Assembly: GCA_947074225.1 (NCBI GenBank)
Contig: CAMTOX010000087.1
Coordinates: 1-7,513 of the forward strand
DNA: 7,513 bases
Direction of reading: 5' to 3'
Origin: an uncultured bacterium
GTDB taxonomy: Bacteria > Bacteroidota > Bacteroidia > Bacteroidales > Paludibacteraceae
The notes below the pieces were generated by a model. The model was not told where the DNA came from. It worked only from the letters and a program-made list of their open reading frames with translations, and did no database searches. The position numbers and the translations under genes are program-made. How positions within the stretch are numbered: position 1 is the first letter of the stretch; each line of letters starts with the position of its first letter. Shown piece after piece: positions 7,111 through 7,513 of this stretch.

Positions 7111-7153
7111 TTGTATTATAAGGATTCGTTGTTAACGAACAATACTTATACAA
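7111..7153. promoter_or_regulatory. Bipartite dyad symmetry upstream of the ferredoxin
   Basis: Two nested inverted repeats share one centre at 7132. The inner arms are TTCGTT (7125-7130) and AACGAA (7134-7139); the outer arms are TTGTAT (7111-7116) and ATACAA (7148-7153). The element lies 22-65 bases before the ferredoxin start. On the minus strand a weak promoter match, TTG (7165-7163), 18 bases, then TATTGTTC (7144-7137), would place the dyad over the -7 element and start site, where an operator would act. No regulator is in view. A hairpin in the 5' leader is the alternative. Confidence 0.4.
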
Positions 7154-7452
7154 TCACTATTCCAATCTAACTCAATCTGCCAAAATAAAAACAGGTATAG
7201 ATATGTAGAGCAAACTATTACACATTATTTTCCTTATTCATCCAATTCATTCATATTGAGAACCAACTATGGATACAAAAAGTAATAAGTTAACCACGAA
7301 ATCATCTTTTTGTTTCCTCTATTTTACTCTACTTCGCTTATCTATATAATATCCTAAAGGTTTAAAAATGTGTTTTTCTAACTTTTAAAAAAATTATCAT
7401 GCTTGGTTACGTTATTCAAAACTGTATTTACTGTTTAGATTAATGCAGCTTA
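7154..7452. other. AT-rich intergenic stretch without a supported gene
   Basis: Both strands were read. The longest plus-strand frame with an ATG here, from 7269, has only 26 codons (MDTKSNKLTT...), with no ribosome binding site or recognisable domain. No hairpin with a T tract, tRNA or repeat array is seen. Near its right end TTAATGC occurs twice with a ten-base period (7440-7446 and 7450-7456), just before and overlapping the possible start at 7453. The stretch probably contains the divergent promoters of the ferredoxin and of whatever lies to the right. Confidence 0.6.
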
Positions 7453-7513
7453 ATGCGCAATGATTTCGCTCTAAAATTAAAGCAATTTATATACCAATTA
7501 ATGTTAAGAATAG
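7453..7513 (+). CDS. Possible start of a gene running off the right edge
   Basis: A frame opens with ATG at 7453 and stays open for 20 codons to the end of the window, reading MRNDFALKLKQFIYQLMLRI. An in-frame stop at 7441-7443 sets the left limit. The opening, an amphipathic helix of the form F-x-x-x-L-K-x-F-I, resembles the first helix of many short helix-turn-helix regulators, but twenty residues are too few to assign a family. No strong promoter or Shine-Dalgarno is seen before it. In an AT-rich region an open frame of this length can easily occur by chance. Confidence 0.3.
   Translation, partial: MRNDFALKLKQFIYQLMLRI

Noticed and set aside
7269..7349. Twenty-six-codon frame (MDTKSNKLTT...) as a small membrane protein
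   Set aside because: Too short, no start signals, and composition follows the AT-rich background.

Overview
The window looks like an ordinary chromosomal stretch from a member of the Bacteroidota, most likely the order Bacteroidales. The evidence is AT-rich intergenic DNA, promoter elements of the TAnnTTTG type instead of the sigma-70 -10 box, few Shine-Dalgarno sites, a tRNA gene without encoded CCA, and proteins that read like Bacteroides-type homologues (a secreted family 2 glycoside hydrolase, a dCMP deaminase next to an S41 C-terminal processing peptidase, a short [4Fe-4S] ferredoxin). The genus cannot be fixed from the sequence alone.

Layout, left to right. Positions 1-52 are the 3' part of a tRNA-Gly(GCC), closed by a strong intrinsic terminator at 57-84. 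A leader of about 230 bases follows, with a perfect AT-rich inverted repeat and a probable promoter, and leads into a secreted GH2 glycosidase (317-2728). A well-formed Bacteroidota promoter (2792-2820) then starts a run of four plus-strand genes: dCMP deaminase (2841-3269), S41 peptidase (3313-4926), a CaCA-family sodium/calcium antiporter (4974-5933) and a patatin-like phospholipase (5949-6779). No internal terminator is visible in this run, so it may be one operon, although a promoter in the 47-base gap before the antiporter cannot be excluded. A convergent minus-strand ferredoxin (6900-7088) faces it. The 120 bases between the two hold a 29-base palindrome nested in a second inverted repeat, probably a bidirectional terminator. 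Upstream of the ferredoxin are a bipartite dyad symmetry and an AT-rich stretch without a convincing gene until a possible reading frame opens at 7453 and runs off the edge.

Functionally the genes are mostly housekeeping: pyrimidine deoxynucleotide supply (dCMP to dUMP, toward dTTP), envelope proteolysis, cation exchange, lipid hydrolysis and electron transfer, plus one glycan-degrading enzyme exported from the cytoplasm. No previously undescribed system, mobile element, CRISPR array or defence locus was found. The points worth a second look are small: the nested palindromes between the convergent genes, the dyad upstream of the ferredoxin, the unpaired fifth cysteine of the ferredoxin, the inverted repeat in front of the GH2 gene, and the tight antiporter-patatin pairing.
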